From Clostridia bacterium (GTDB lineage Bacteria > Bacillota > Clostridia > Lachnospirales > WQUN01), in NCBI GenBank assembly GCA_025997155.1, contig BNUF01000097.1, positions 1 through 8,452 on the forward strand: a stretch of DNA of 8,452 bases, in the 5' to 3' direction. Positions 1 through 7,440 of the stretch are shown here, piece by piece. The position numbers were made by a program, and so were the translations under genes. Below the pieces are notes generated by a model. It ran no database searches, had not been told where the DNA came from, and worked only from the letters and a program-made list of their open reading frames with translations. The number at the start of each line of letters is the position of its first letter. The first letter of the stretch is position 1.

Positions 1-160
1 CGGCTTCCATTTCCTGTGTGCGTATCATCCTTGTCACGATATCCAACAATATATGAAAACTGCCGCTGTCCCCGCGTTCATGAGGCAACAACGCCGACGC
101 GAACTTCGTCAAATCAGCGCAAAGTTCAGGGTGTGAACTTAGGTCGTAATCTAAACACAA
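1..160 (-). CDS. Unrecognised protein, start-proximal part, runs off left edge
   Basis: On the minus strand a frame is open from position 208 (just after a TGA at 208-206) to the window edge. From the TTG at 160-158 it reads LCLDYDLSSHPELCADLTKF and continues through ASALLPHERG to RTQEMEA. The composition looks like real protein, with an acidic first segment followed by an amphipathic helical stretch. There is no ATG. A purine-rich AAAGGGGG (172-165) sits four bases before the TTG, so TTG is the best start, although the spacing is short. The frame also stays open back to the edge of repeat R1, so the gene may instead have lost its original 5' end there. It is divergent from the hsd operon. 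I do not recognise the family, and no function is offered. Confidence 0.45.
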   Translation of the reverse strand, partial: MCLDYDLSSHPELCADLTKFASALLPHERGDSGSFHILLDIVTRMIRTQEMEA

Positions 161-196
161 AATACCCCCTTTCGTTCTCGTAATACTATGTATTTG

Positions 197-234
197 ATGC
201 TTCGCTCACATTAAAACTCAACAAAAAAGAGGCA
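197..234. repeat. 38-bp imperfect direct repeat, left copy (R1)
   Basis: This stretch begins ATGCTTC and contains CACATTAAAAC and CAACAAAAAAGA. It matches positions 7403-7440 in the same orientation at 33 of 38 bases with no gaps. The differences are three adjacent bases at 204-206, one at 218 and one at 231. Weaker similarity extends leftward to about 175 (TTCTC and ATGTATTT appear in the same order in both copies, with extra bases in the right copy). The ends TGCTTC and GAGGCA can pair with one G-U. The two copies bracket the complete hsd operon. It could be a recombination scar, an integration-site duplication or a dispersed intergenic repeat. Confidence 0.7.
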
Positions 235-252
235 CATACCACAAAAGGATAC

Positions 253-281
253 TTTTATTATCAACTGAAACATGATATACT
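253..281 (+). promoter_or_regulatory. Putative extended -10 promoter of the hsd operon
   Basis: TATACT at 276-281 is preceded by TG plus one base (TGA at 273-275), giving an extended -10 element. The region 17 bases upstream (253-258, TTTTAT) is only a poor -35, which extended -10 promoters tolerate. Transcription would start near 288, leaving a leader of roughly 60 bases before hsdM. It is the best sigma-70-like site between R1 and the operon. This is inferred from the sequence pattern alone. Confidence 0.5.
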
Positions 282-338
282 AAATATATCGAATACACGG
301 AAACAATTGAGAAAATACGCACGATTCTTAACGCGGTC

Positions 339-343
339 GGAGG
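339..343 (+). promoter_or_regulatory. Ribosome binding site of hsdM
   Basis: GGAGG lies seven bases before the ATG at 351. It fixes that start over the in-frame open stretch that continues back to 276 without an ATG, GTG or TTG placed behind an SD. Confidence 0.75.
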
Positions 344-350
344 CAATCTA

Positions 351-2108
351 ATGGAAGTTCAAACGCATAACCAAATAGTCAGCTTTATCTGGGGCATCGC
401 CGACGACTGCCTGCGCGACGTTTACGTGCGCGGCAAGTACCGCGACGTCATTTTGCCGCTGACGGTTATTCGCCGCTTAGACGCGGTGCTTGAAGACACA
501 AAGCCCGCCGTACTTGCAATGAAGGCGAAGCTCGACTCGGCGGGCGTGGGCAACCAAACGGAAGCCCTGTGCAACGCGGCGGGGCAGTCGTTTTGCAACT
601 CGTCGCCGTTTTGCCTTCGCGACCTGACGAGCCGCGCCTCTTCGCAAAAACTCAAAGCCGATTTTATCGCCTACTTAGACGGCTTTTCGCCCAACGTTCA
701 AGAGATACTGGACAAATTCAAGTTCCGCAATCAGATAGACACGATGATAGACGCGGACATTCTCGGCGCGGTGATTGAGAAATTCGTGTCGCCGACCATA
801 AACCTAAGCCCCGTTGACGTTCTCGACGACCAAGGCGGCGTCCGCATACCCGCGCTCGACAACCACACGATGGGCGTTATTTTTGAGGAGCTTATCCGCC
901 GTTTTAACGAAGAGAACAACGAAGAAGCCGGGGAACACTTCACGCCGCGCGACGTTGTGGAGCTTATGGCGGACCTCATATTCCTGCCGATTGCGGGTCA
1001 AATCAAAGACAGCACGTATTCTGTTTATGACGGCACAAGCGGCACGGGAGGTATGCTGACGGTAAGCCAAGACCGCCTGCTTTCCCTTGCCGAAAAAAGC
1101 GGGCGCGACGTATCCATTCACCTGTTTGGGCAGGAGATTAACCCCGAAACCTACGCCATAACAAAAGCCGACCTGCTGCTTAAAGGCGAGGGCGCGGAGG
1201 CTGACAACGTCGCCTTTGGTTCAACGCTGTCGAGCGACGGATTTCCGACGCGGCAGTTTGATTTTATGCTCTCGAATCCGCCTTACGGCAAGTCATGGAA
1301 GATTGACGCAGACAGGCTCGGCGGCAAGAAAGGCATACAGGACACGCGCTTTGTGAACTCGTTCGCGGGTATTCCCGACTTCTCTATGATACCGCGCACA
1401 AGTGACGGGCAGCTTTTGTTTCTGCTGAACAACGTCAGCAAGATGAAAGAAACAACCAAACTCGGCAGCCGCGTTGCCGAAGTCCACAACGGCTCAAGCC
1501 TTTTCACGGGCGACGCGGGGCAAGGCGAAAGCAACGCCCGCCGTTACTTAATCGAGCGCGACCTTGTAGAGGCAATTATCGCCCTCCCCGAGAATATGTT
1601 CTACAACACGGGCATTGGCACGTTCATTTGGGTTCTGTCTAACCGCAAAGAAACAAGGCGGCGCGGCAAAATACAGCTTATAGACGCGACCGCGCTGAAA
1701 TCACCGCTCCGCAAGAACCTAGGCAAAAAGAACTGCGAGTTCACCGTCAATATTCGCGAACAGATTATGGCGTTGTTCCTGAACTTCGAGGAAAACGAGT
1801 ACAGCAAAATATTCCATAACAGCGCGTTCGGCTACCAAAAAGTGACCGTCATAAACGGCGCGGAAAAAGACACCGAGCAAATACCGCTTGACTACCCAGG
1901 CGGCATTGACGCGTTTATCGCGAAAGAGGTTCTGCCCTATGCGCCGAAAGCGAAAGTCGACCCGAAAAAAACGCAAATCGGCTATGAAATCAGCTTCACA
2001 AAGCACTTCTACAAGCCCGCCCATCTCCGCGGCCTTGCGGAAATCGCGGCGGACATTCGCGCCTTGGAGCAAGAAACCGAGGGGTTGCTTGAGGAGGTAC
2101 TATCGTGA
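351..2108 (+). CDS. hsdM: Type I restriction-modification system, DNA methylase (M) subunit HsdM
   Basis: This is an N6-adenine DNA methyltransferase. With HsdS it forms the modification enzyme (usually M2S) that transfers methyl from S-adenosylmethionine to adenine in the recognition sequence. The N-terminal helical domain (about 1-160) has the family opening HNQIVSFIWGIAD and RGKYRDVILPLTVIRRLD. The catalytic domain follows. FTPRDVVELM is at 197-206. SAM-binding motif I is YDGTSGTGG at 226-234, with G and S where many relatives have P and C. QEINPETYAI at 261-270 is the typical post-motif I segment, and the catalytic NPPY is at 309-312. The C-terminal part, ending in a helix (about 558-583), is the expected HsdS-contact region. 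At 585 residues it is full length. The start is supported by GGAGG seven bases upstream and by agreement with the family N-terminus. It is the first gene of the operon, and its TGA overlaps the GTG of fic. Confidence 0.96.
   Translation: MEVQTHNQIVSFIWGIADDCLRDVYVRGKYRDVILPLTVIRRLDAVLEDTKPAVLAMKAKLDSAGVGNQTEALCNAAGQSFCNSSPFCLRDLTSRASSQKLKADFIAYLDGFSPNVQEILDKFKFRNQIDTMIDADILGAVIEKFVSPTINLSPVDVLDDQGGVRIPALDNHTMGVIFEELIRRFNEENNEEAGEHFTPRDVVELMADLIFLPIAGQIKDSTYSVYDGTSGTGGMLTVSQDRLLSLAEKSGRDVSIHLFGQEINPETYAITKADLLLKGEGAEADNVAFGSTLSSDGFPTRQFDFMLSNPPYGKSWKIDADRLGGKKGIQDTRFVNSFAGIPDFSMIPRTSDGQLLFLLNNVSKMKETTKLGSRVAEVHNGSSLFTGDAGQGESNARRYLIERDLVEAIIALPENMFYNTGIGTFIWVLSNRKETRRRGKIQLIDATALKSPLRKNLGKKNCEFTVNIREQIMALFLNFEENEYSKIFHNSAFGYQKVTVINGAEKDTEQIPLDYPGGIDAFIAKEVLPYAPKAKVDPKKTQIGYEISFTKHFYKPAHLRGLAEIAADIRALEQETEGLLEEVLS
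2091..2108 (+). promoter_or_regulatory. hsdM-fic coupling junction with strong SD
   Basis: The junction reads GAGGAGGTACTATCGTGA. It holds a near-perfect SD (GAGGAGGT), six spacer bases, then GTGA, in which the GTG start of fic overlaps the TGA stop of hsdM. It is nearly identical to the fic-hsdS junction at 3092-3109 (16 of 18 bases). Translation of fic should depend on ribosomes finishing hsdM. Confidence 0.85.
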
Positions 2109-3109
2109 ACGATTTTCTATATAAGCCGAACTACACGATTACCGACGAGATTTTGACGCTTGTCGCGAACATTGCGGCACGCGCCTCTGTGCTAACCATA
2201 CAGAACGGTATGGAGCAAAGCCCGAAACTACGCCGCGCAAACCGCATACTTTCAATCCATTCGTCGCTTGCGATTGAGAACAACTCGCTTTCGCTCGTAC
2301 AAGTGACCGCGATTATCGACGGCAAACGCGTACTCGCGCCGCCGCGGGATATTTGCGAGGTAGAAAACGCTTTCGCCGCGTACGACAAGATGCTTGAGTT
2401 CGACCCGTATGACGTAATGGACTTGTTGACCGCACACCAGATTCTTATGAAAGACTTGGTGAAAGTGCCGGGGCAGTTCCGTTCTGGCAATGTCGGCGTG
2501 TTTCAAGGCTCAGACGCCGTTCATATCGCGCCGCCCGCCGATAGCGTAAGCGGGCTTATCGCGGACTTGATTTTGTGGACAAAGGACGCGCCTGTTCACC
2601 CGCTTATAAAGAGTTGTGTGTTTCATTTTGAGTTTGAAATCATTCACCCGTTCGCGGACGGAAACGGGCGAATGGGGCGTATGTGGCAAACGCTGTTATT
2701 GCACGAATGGAAAGAGATTTTCGCGTGGCTTCCCGTTGAGACAATCGTGCGGGAGCGTCAGCAGGAGTATTACGCCGCACTCGGTATATCGAACGACGCG
2801 GGCGACTGCACGGAATTTATCGCCTTTATGCTCCGCAACCTTTGGGATACGCTTGAAACCTACGCCGCAAGCGACCAAGATAACGACCAACAAAGCGACC
2901 AAGTAAAGCGTCTGCTTGACGTTTTAGGCGCGAAAACGCTGTCTGCCGCTGAGTTTATGGCGTTGCTCGGTTTGAAACACCGCCCGACGTTCCGAAAGAA
3001 CTATTTGCACCCCGCACTCGAAGCGGGTTTGATTGAAATGACGCTGCCCGAAACACCGAACGCTAGCGGGCAAAAGTACCGCATAAAAAGCGGGGAGGTA
3101 CTGTCGTGA
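2105..3109 (+). CDS. Fic-family protein, probable AMP-transferase with N-terminal inhibitory motif
   Basis: Fic enzymes typically transfer AMP from ATP to a Ser, Thr or Tyr of a target protein. The active-site motif HPFADGNGRMGR (181-192) matches HxFx(D/E)GNGRxxR completely, including the catalytic His181, the Mg-binding Asp185 and the phosphate-binding Asn187 and Arg189, so the enzyme is predicted to be active. SLAIEN (54-59) fits the inhibitory (S/T)xxxE(G/N) motif. Lying before the Fic core, it places this protein in the class whose inhibitory helix is N-terminal in the same chain, with Glu58 blocking ATP. The flap segment GQFRSGNVGVFQG (about 123-135) is target-docking sequence typical of the family. 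The C-terminal part (about 265-330) resembles a winged helix, suggesting DNA binding or self-regulation. Its GTG start overlaps the hsdM stop and its own stop overlaps the hsdS start, so it is an integral operon member. The target is unknown; HsdR, HsdM or a host protein are all possible. Confidence 0.93.
   Translation: MNDFLYKPNYTITDEILTLVANIAARASVLTIQNGMEQSPKLRRANRILSIHSSLAIENNSLSLVQVTAIIDGKRVLAPPRDICEVENAFAAYDKMLEFDPYDVMDLLTAHQILMKDLVKVPGQFRSGNVGVFQGSDAVHIAPPADSVSGLIADLILWTKDAPVHPLIKSCVFHFEFEIIHPFADGNGRMGRMWQTLLLHEWKEIFAWLPVETIVRERQQEYYAALGISNDAGDCTEFIAFMLRNLWDTLETYAASDQDNDQQSDQVKRLLDVLGAKTLSAAEFMALLGLKHRPTFRKNYLHPALEAGLIEMTLPETPNASGQKYRIKSGEVLS
3092..3109 (+). promoter_or_regulatory. fic-hsdS coupling junction with strong SD
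   Basis: The junction reads GGGGAGGTACTGTCGTGA: SD GGGGAGGT, six spacer bases, then GTGA, the 4-bp overlap of fic stop and hsdS start. It repeats the layout and nearly the sequence of the hsdM-fic junction, so HsdM and Fic both end in the residues EVLS. Confidence 0.85.
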
Positions 3110-4416
3110 GTGAGTGGTTTGGAGAGTTGCCAGCGCGGTGGGACGTTCGCCGTGCAAAAACTTTATTCAAAAAAGAAAGTCGAGTCGTGCCTCACGGTGC
3201 AGACACGGTAACTTGCTTCCGTGATGGGCAAGTCACTCTTCGCAAAAACAGGCGCACAATCGGATTCACCGAAGCGATACAAGAGTTTGGCTATCAGGGT
3301 GTATGCAAGGGCGACCTTGTTATTCACGTTATGGATGCCTTTGCTGGCTCAATAGGTGTATCCGATTCTGACGGAAAATGCACTCCAGTATACAGTATTT
3401 GTACTCCACTTGCCAAAAATGCAAATAGCTATTACTACGCTTATTTGCTTCGCGAAATGGCTCGTGCAGGTTGGATACAGGCGTTATATCGTGGTATTCG
3501 TGAGCGGTCATCAAGTTTTACTTATGATATTTTCGCAGCACAATCGCTCCCCCTCCCACCCCGTAACGAGCAAGACAAAATCGTACGCTATCTCGATTGG
3601 AAAGTGTCGCGGATAAACAAGCTCGTGAGTGCCAAGCGGCGGCAGGTTGCGCTGTTGCAGGAGCAGAAGCGGGCGGTTATCAATGCGGCGGTGACGAAAG
3701 GCGGCGCGGGGTGGGAATGGCATCAACTCGGTAAGATTGTGTCGATTATTTTAAGTGGTCTTGATAAGAAAACCTACGAAGGGCAACAAGCGGTTAAACT
3801 GTGCAACTATGTTGACGTTTATAAAAATGACTATATTACAGGCGAGTTGCCCTTTATGGACGCGACTGCTTCGGACAATGAAATTGCTAACCTGAAATTA
3901 CAAGTTGATGATGTCATTATCACAAAGGATTCAGAGTCCTGGGACGATATAGGCGTACCAGCTTATGTGAAAGAAGTTTTTGACGGTTTGTGCTGTGGCT
4001 ATCACTTGGCTATGCTTCGTTCAAAAAAGGATATTATCAGCGGAGAGTTTTTATATAACGCTTTTAGGGCGCAGTATGTTCAAATTCAGCACAAGATAAA
4101 GGCTAATGGCATTACACGCTTTGCGTTGGGGTATCAGCCAATTCACGATACGCAACTCTTTGTTCCGCCCCTCTCTGAACAACACGTAATCGTTGCGGAG
4201 TTGGACAAGAAGTGTGGCAAAATCGACCGCCTTATTGTGGCAATCCAGCGGGAGATTGAACTGTTTACCGAGTACAAAACCCGCCTAATCAGCGACGTTG
4301 TAACGGGCAAGCTCGACGTGAGGGGCGTTGCCGTGCCAGAGTATGATGTCGTGGAGGAAACAGTGGACGCGGAAATCATTGAAGAAGAAACGGAGGGCGG
4401 CGAAAATGCCGACTAA
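3106..4416 (+). CDS. hsdS: Type I restriction-modification system, specificity (S) subunit HsdS
   Basis: HsdS selects the bipartite DNA target and is the scaffold for HsdM and HsdR. It has the usual two-fold layout. Target recognition domain 1 spans about 1-146, opening WFGELPARWDVRRAKTLF and containing SDSDGKCTPVYSICTPL. A central conserved spacer follows at about 148-198 (PLPPRNEQDKIVRYLDWKVS, then helix to INAAVTKG). Target recognition domain 2 is at about 204-348. The second conserved spacer at about 351-408 begins FVPPLSEQHVIVAELDKK. The two spacers are homologous and form the coiled-coil ruler setting the gap between half-sites. A short acidic tail (about 410-436) follows. At 436 residues it is full length. 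The GTG start has an SD six bases upstream and overlaps the fic stop. The DNA of both recognition domains is visibly more AT-rich than the spacer DNA and the neighbouring genes, as expected if domains were exchanged. The target sequence cannot be read from this. Confidence 0.95.
   Translation: MSEWFGELPARWDVRRAKTLFKKESRVVPHGADTVTCFRDGQVTLRKNRRTIGFTEAIQEFGYQGVCKGDLVIHVMDAFAGSIGVSDSDGKCTPVYSICTPLAKNANSYYYAYLLREMARAGWIQALYRGIRERSSSFTYDIFAAQSLPLPPRNEQDKIVRYLDWKVSRINKLVSAKRRQVALLQEQKRAVINAAVTKGGAGWEWHQLGKIVSIILSGLDKKTYEGQQAVKLCNYVDVYKNDYITGELPFMDATASDNEIANLKLQVDDVIITKDSESWDDIGVPAYVKEVFDGLCCGYHLAMLRSKKDIISGEFLYNAFRAQYVQIQHKIKANGITRFALGYQPIHDTQLFVPPLSEQHVIVAELDKKCGKIDRLIVAIQREIELFTEYKTRLISDVVTGKLDVRGVAVPEYDVVEETVDAEIIEEETEGGENAD
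4392..4397 (+). promoter_or_regulatory. Ribosome binding site of hsdR inside hsdS
   Basis: GGAGGG lies within the last codons of hsdS, eight bases before the ATG at 4406. It decides the hsdR start. The longer frame from 4328 would add 26 residues rich in Lys and Arg with no family resemblance. Confidence 0.75.
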
Positions 4417-7357
4417 CACACGGGAATCAGGGCTTGAAAGCCTTATCGTAAATTATTTGACGGAGCAAAACGGCTACGAGCAAGGCGAGAACGCCGACTA
4501 CAACAAGGAGTACGCCCTTGACGAAACGCGCCTGTTTCGTTTTTTGTGGGATACTCAGCCAAAGGCGATGGAGTCGCTCGGCGTTCGCGACAGCGACATC
4601 AAACGGACGCAATTTTTGTCGCGGCTCGCGGGCGAAATCGCCAAGCGCGGCATTATCGACGTGCTTCGCAGAGGCGTGAAGATTTACCCCGCCAACATAG
4701 TGATGTTCTATATGACACCCTCCGAGAAGAACCACGCGGCAAAAGCGTTGTTTGAGAAAAACATTTTCAGCGTAACGCGCCAATTGCGTTATAGCCGCGA
4801 CAATCAGAAACTCGCGTTAGACTTCGCGATTTTTATAAACGGACTGCCAATTATCACTTGCGAACTCAAGAACCAACTCACAAAACAGGACGCCTTAGAC
4901 GCGGTGTATCAGTACAAAACCGACCGCGACCCGCGAGATCCGCTGTTTGGCTTCAAGCGGTGTATGGTGCATTTTGCCGCGGACGACGCGAATGTAAGGT
5001 TTTGCACGAAACTCGCGGGGAAAGACTCGTGGTTTTTGCCGTTCGACAAGGGCTGCAATGACGGCGCGGGCAACCCGCCCAACCCAAACGGGATTATGAC
5101 GGACTATCTCTGGAAAGAAATCCTGACGAAATACAGCATAGCCGACATTATCGAGAACTACGCGCAAGTTGTGACGGAGGAGAACAAGAAAACCAAGAAA
5201 AAAACCGAGAATCAGATTTTCCCGCGGTATCACCAACTCAAGGCGGTGCGTTCGCTCCTTGCGGACGTTCGCGAAAACGGCGTAGGCAAGCGGTATCTCA
5301 TACAGCACAGCGCGGGCAGCGGCAAATCAAACAGTATCGCGTGGCTTGCGCGTCAGCTCGCGGAGCTTGAGGTGAACGGCGAAAACCTTGCGGATTCGGT
5401 TATTGTCGTTACCGACCGCGTGAACCTCGACAAGCAAATCCGCGACACGATTAAACAGTTTACGCAGGTGCACTCAACCGTCGCGTGGGCGGAACGCTCT
5501 GGAGACTTGCGTGAGGCCATATCGGGCGGAAAGAAGATTATCATTACGACGGTGCATAAGTTCCCGTTTATCCTCGACGACATCGGCACGGCACACAAAA
5601 ATAATAAATTTATGATAATCATAGACGAGGCGCACAGCAGTCAAAGCGGCGATATGTCCGCAAAGATGAACGTCGCGCTGGGCGGCGAGTTCGACCCCGA
5701 CGCCGACACGGAGGACAAAATCAACGCGCTTGTGGAGGGACGCAAACTTCTCACCAACGCGAGTTACTTCGCCTTTACCGCTACACCGAAGAACAAGACG
5801 CTTGAAATGTTCGGCGTTCTGGTCCCTCAAACCGACGGAACGGCAAAGCGCGAACCTTTCGACAATTACTCAATGAAACAAGCCATTCAAGAGGGCTTTA
5901 TTCTTGATGTGCTGAAATACTACACGCCGATAAAGAGCTACTATAAATTAGTCAAGACCGTGACGGACAACCCCGAATACGACAAGAAAAAGGCGCAAAA
6001 GAAGCTTCGGGCGTTCGTGGAGAGCGACCATTTCGCAATCGCGACTAAGGCGGGCATTATAGTGGAGCATTTTCACGGCAATGTTTGCCGTAAAATCGGC
6101 GGCAAGGCGCGGGCAATGGTGGTCACGAGCAGTATTGAGCGGGCGATTGAGTATTATGAGGCGGTACGCTCCGCGCTCGAAGCCCGTAAAAGCCCGTACA
6201 AAGCTATTATCGCGTTCTCTGGCGATAAGGATTACGGTGGCAAAACTCTGAACGAAAACTCGATTAACGGATTTCCCGCCAAGGATATAGAGGACGTGTT
6301 TCAAGAGGAACCGTACCGCATTTTGGTGGTGGCGGACAAGTTTCAAACAGGCTATGACGAGCCGCTTCTGCACACAATGTATGTCGATAAAATCCTCACC
6401 GACATCAAGGCGGTGCAAACGCTGTCGCGCCTGAACCGCGCAAAAGAGGGCAAGGTCGATACCTTCGTTTTGGATTTCGCCAATGAAGCCGACGATATTC
6501 AAACGGCTTTTTCGCGCTACTACCGCACGACAATACTATCAGGCGAAACCGACCCCAACAAACTCTACGACTTGATTTCGGTTATGGAGAAGTGCGAAGT
6601 CTACACCTGGGGTCAAGTTGACGGCTTTGTCGACCTGTATCTGAACGGCGCGGAGCGGGTTAAGCTCGACCCGATATTGGACGCGTGTGCCGATAATTAC
6701 AAAGCTCGCGATGAGGAGGGGCAGGTTGAGTTCAAGTCCTCCGCTAAAGGCTTTGTGCGTACATACGGATTTCTCGGCGCAATACTGCCGTATGGAAACG
6801 CCGAATGGGAGAAATTGTCAATTTTCCTCAACTTACTATTGCCGAAGCTGCCGTCCCCAAAAGAGGACGATTTGTCGGCGGGTATATTGGAAACAATCGA
6901 CCTCGATAGTTATAGGGTGCAGGCGCAATCACAGATGTCGCTCCAGCTTGAGGACGCAAACGCCGAGTTAGAACCCGTTCCCGCGGGCGGTATTGGCGGC
7001 AAAGCACCGACTGAGCTTGATTTCCTCACAAATATACTGGCTACCTTCAACGACTTGTTCGGCAACATTGACTGGAAAGACGCGGACAATGTGCGGGCAC
7101 AGATAGGACGCATACCTGAAATGGTGTCGCGGGATAGCAAGTATCAAAACGCTATGCTTAACTCCGATAAGCAAAACGCGCGAATGGAGAGCGATGCCGC
7201 CCTGCAGCGCGTGATTTTTAAGATTATGACGGACAATATGGAGATTTTCAAGCAATGGGGCGACAATCCGTCATTTAAGAAGTGGCTTGCGGATATGGTG
7301 TTCAGCGCAACATATAACGTCGACGGCAAGCCGTTTCAGGGTCAAGCAATCGTTTAG
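4406..7357 (+). CDS. hsdR: Type I restriction enzyme, restriction/translocase (R) subunit HsdR
   Basis: HsdR binds the M2S complex, pumps DNA with ATP and cuts unmodified DNA far from the recognition site. Counting from the ATG at 4406 (983 residues, a normal length), the N-terminal nuclease has Asp139 in LALDF and Glu153-x-Lys155 in ITCELKN, the PD-(D/E)xK signature. The superfamily 2 helicase core follows. Walker A is HSAGSGKS (about 301-308), motif Ia VVTDRVNLDKQ (about 334-344), motif II DEAH (407-410) and motif III FTATPK (about 457-462). Motif V lies in VADKFQTGYDEP (about 642-653) and motif VI is QTLSRLNR (671-678). The rest is helical C-terminal region for docking to the methylase. 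No motif is missing, so it should be active. The start overlaps hsdS by 11 bp in another frame and has GGAGGG upstream. It is the last gene of the operon. Confidence 0.96.
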   Translation: MPTNTRESGLESLIVNYLTEQNGYEQGENADYNKEYALDETRLFRFLWDTQPKAMESLGVRDSDIKRTQFLSRLAGEIAKRGIIDVLRRGVKIYPANIVMFYMTPSEKNHAAKALFEKNIFSVTRQLRYSRDNQKLALDFAIFINGLPIITCELKNQLTKQDALDAVYQYKTDRDPRDPLFGFKRCMVHFAADDANVRFCTKLAGKDSWFLPFDKGCNDGAGNPPNPNGIMTDYLWKEILTKYSIADIIENYAQVVTEENKKTKKKTENQIFPRYHQLKAVRSLLADVRENGVGKRYLIQHSAGSGKSNSIAWLARQLAELEVNGENLADSVIVVTDRVNLDKQIRDTIKQFTQVHSTVAWAERSGDLREAISGGKKIIITTVHKFPFILDDIGTAHKNNKFMIIIDEAHSSQSGDMSAKMNVALGGEFDPDADTEDKINALVEGRKLLTNASYFAFTATPKNKTLEMFGVLVPQTDGTAKREPFDNYSMKQAIQEGFILDVLKYYTPIKSYYKLVKTVTDNPEYDKKKAQKKLRAFVESDHFAIATKAGIIVEHFHGNVCRKIGGKARAMVVTSSIERAIEYYEAVRSALEARKSPYKAIIAFSGDKDYGGKTLNENSINGFPAKDIEDVFQEEPYRILVVADKFQTGYDEPLLHTMYVDKILTDIKAVQTLSRLNRAKEGKVDTFVLDFANEADDIQTAFSRYYRTTILSGETDPNKLYDLISVMEKCEVYTWGQVDGFVDLYLNGAERVKLDPILDACADNYKARDEEGQVEFKSSAKGFVRTYGFLGAILPYGNAEWEKLSIFLNLLLPKLPSPKEDDLSAGILETIDLDSYRVQAQSQMSLQLEDANAELEPVPAGGIGGKAPTELDFLTNILATFNDLFGNIDWKDADNVRAQIGRIPEMVSRDSKYQNAMLNSDKQNARMESDAALQRVIFKIMTDNMEIFKQWGDNPSFKKWLADMVFSATYNVDGKPFQGQAIV

Positions 7358-7361
7358 TCAT

Positions 7362-7406
7362 GCTTTCTCAAACTGATATGTATTTTCGATATTTCATGAG
7401 AAATGC
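7362..7406 (+). other. Inverted-repeat segment after hsdR
   Basis: TTTCTCA (7364-7370) can pair with TGAGAAA (7397-7403). A smaller hairpin, ATTTC-ATGA-GAAAT (7391-7404), competes with it. Neither is followed by a T tract, so a factor-independent terminator for hsdR is not supported. It could protect the 3' end of the message or be chance in AT-rich DNA. Confidence 0.25.
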
Positions 7407-7440
7407 TTCATCCACATTAAAACGCAACAAAAAAGAAGCA
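7403..7440. repeat. 38-bp imperfect direct repeat, right copy (R2)
   Basis: This is the partner of R1 (197-234), in the same orientation and identical at 33 of 38 positions, including the A6 run in CAACAAAAAAGA. It lies 45 bases after the hsdR stop. Its ends, with one extra base, form a perfect 7-bp inverted pair, ATGCTTC (7403-7409) and GAAGCAT (7435-7441). The pair R1/R2 marks the likely limits of a roughly 7.2-kb unit that holds only the hsd operon and its promoter. Confidence 0.7.

Noticed and set aside
276..350. An in-frame open extension upstream of the hsdM ATG, about 25 codons, with protein-like content
   Set aside because: It has no usable start codon with an SD, overlaps the likely promoter, and the ATG at 351 has a good SD and matches the family N-terminus.
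1719..2072. Long antisense frames within the hsd genes (such as 1719-2072, 4895-5308 and 5948-6502)
   Set aside because: They are shadows of strongly supported coding genes on the opposite strand, with no SD and no recognisable motifs.
4328..4405. A longer start for hsdR at the ATG at 4328
   Set aside because: The 26 extra residues are a Lys/Arg-rich reading of hsdS in another frame, there is no SD, and the ATG at 4406 has GGAGGG at proper spacing.
197..7440. R1 and R2 as integron attC sites or a tRNA attachment site
   Set aside because: No attC core (GTTRRRY) arrangement, no tRNA gene and no integrase gene are seen in the window.
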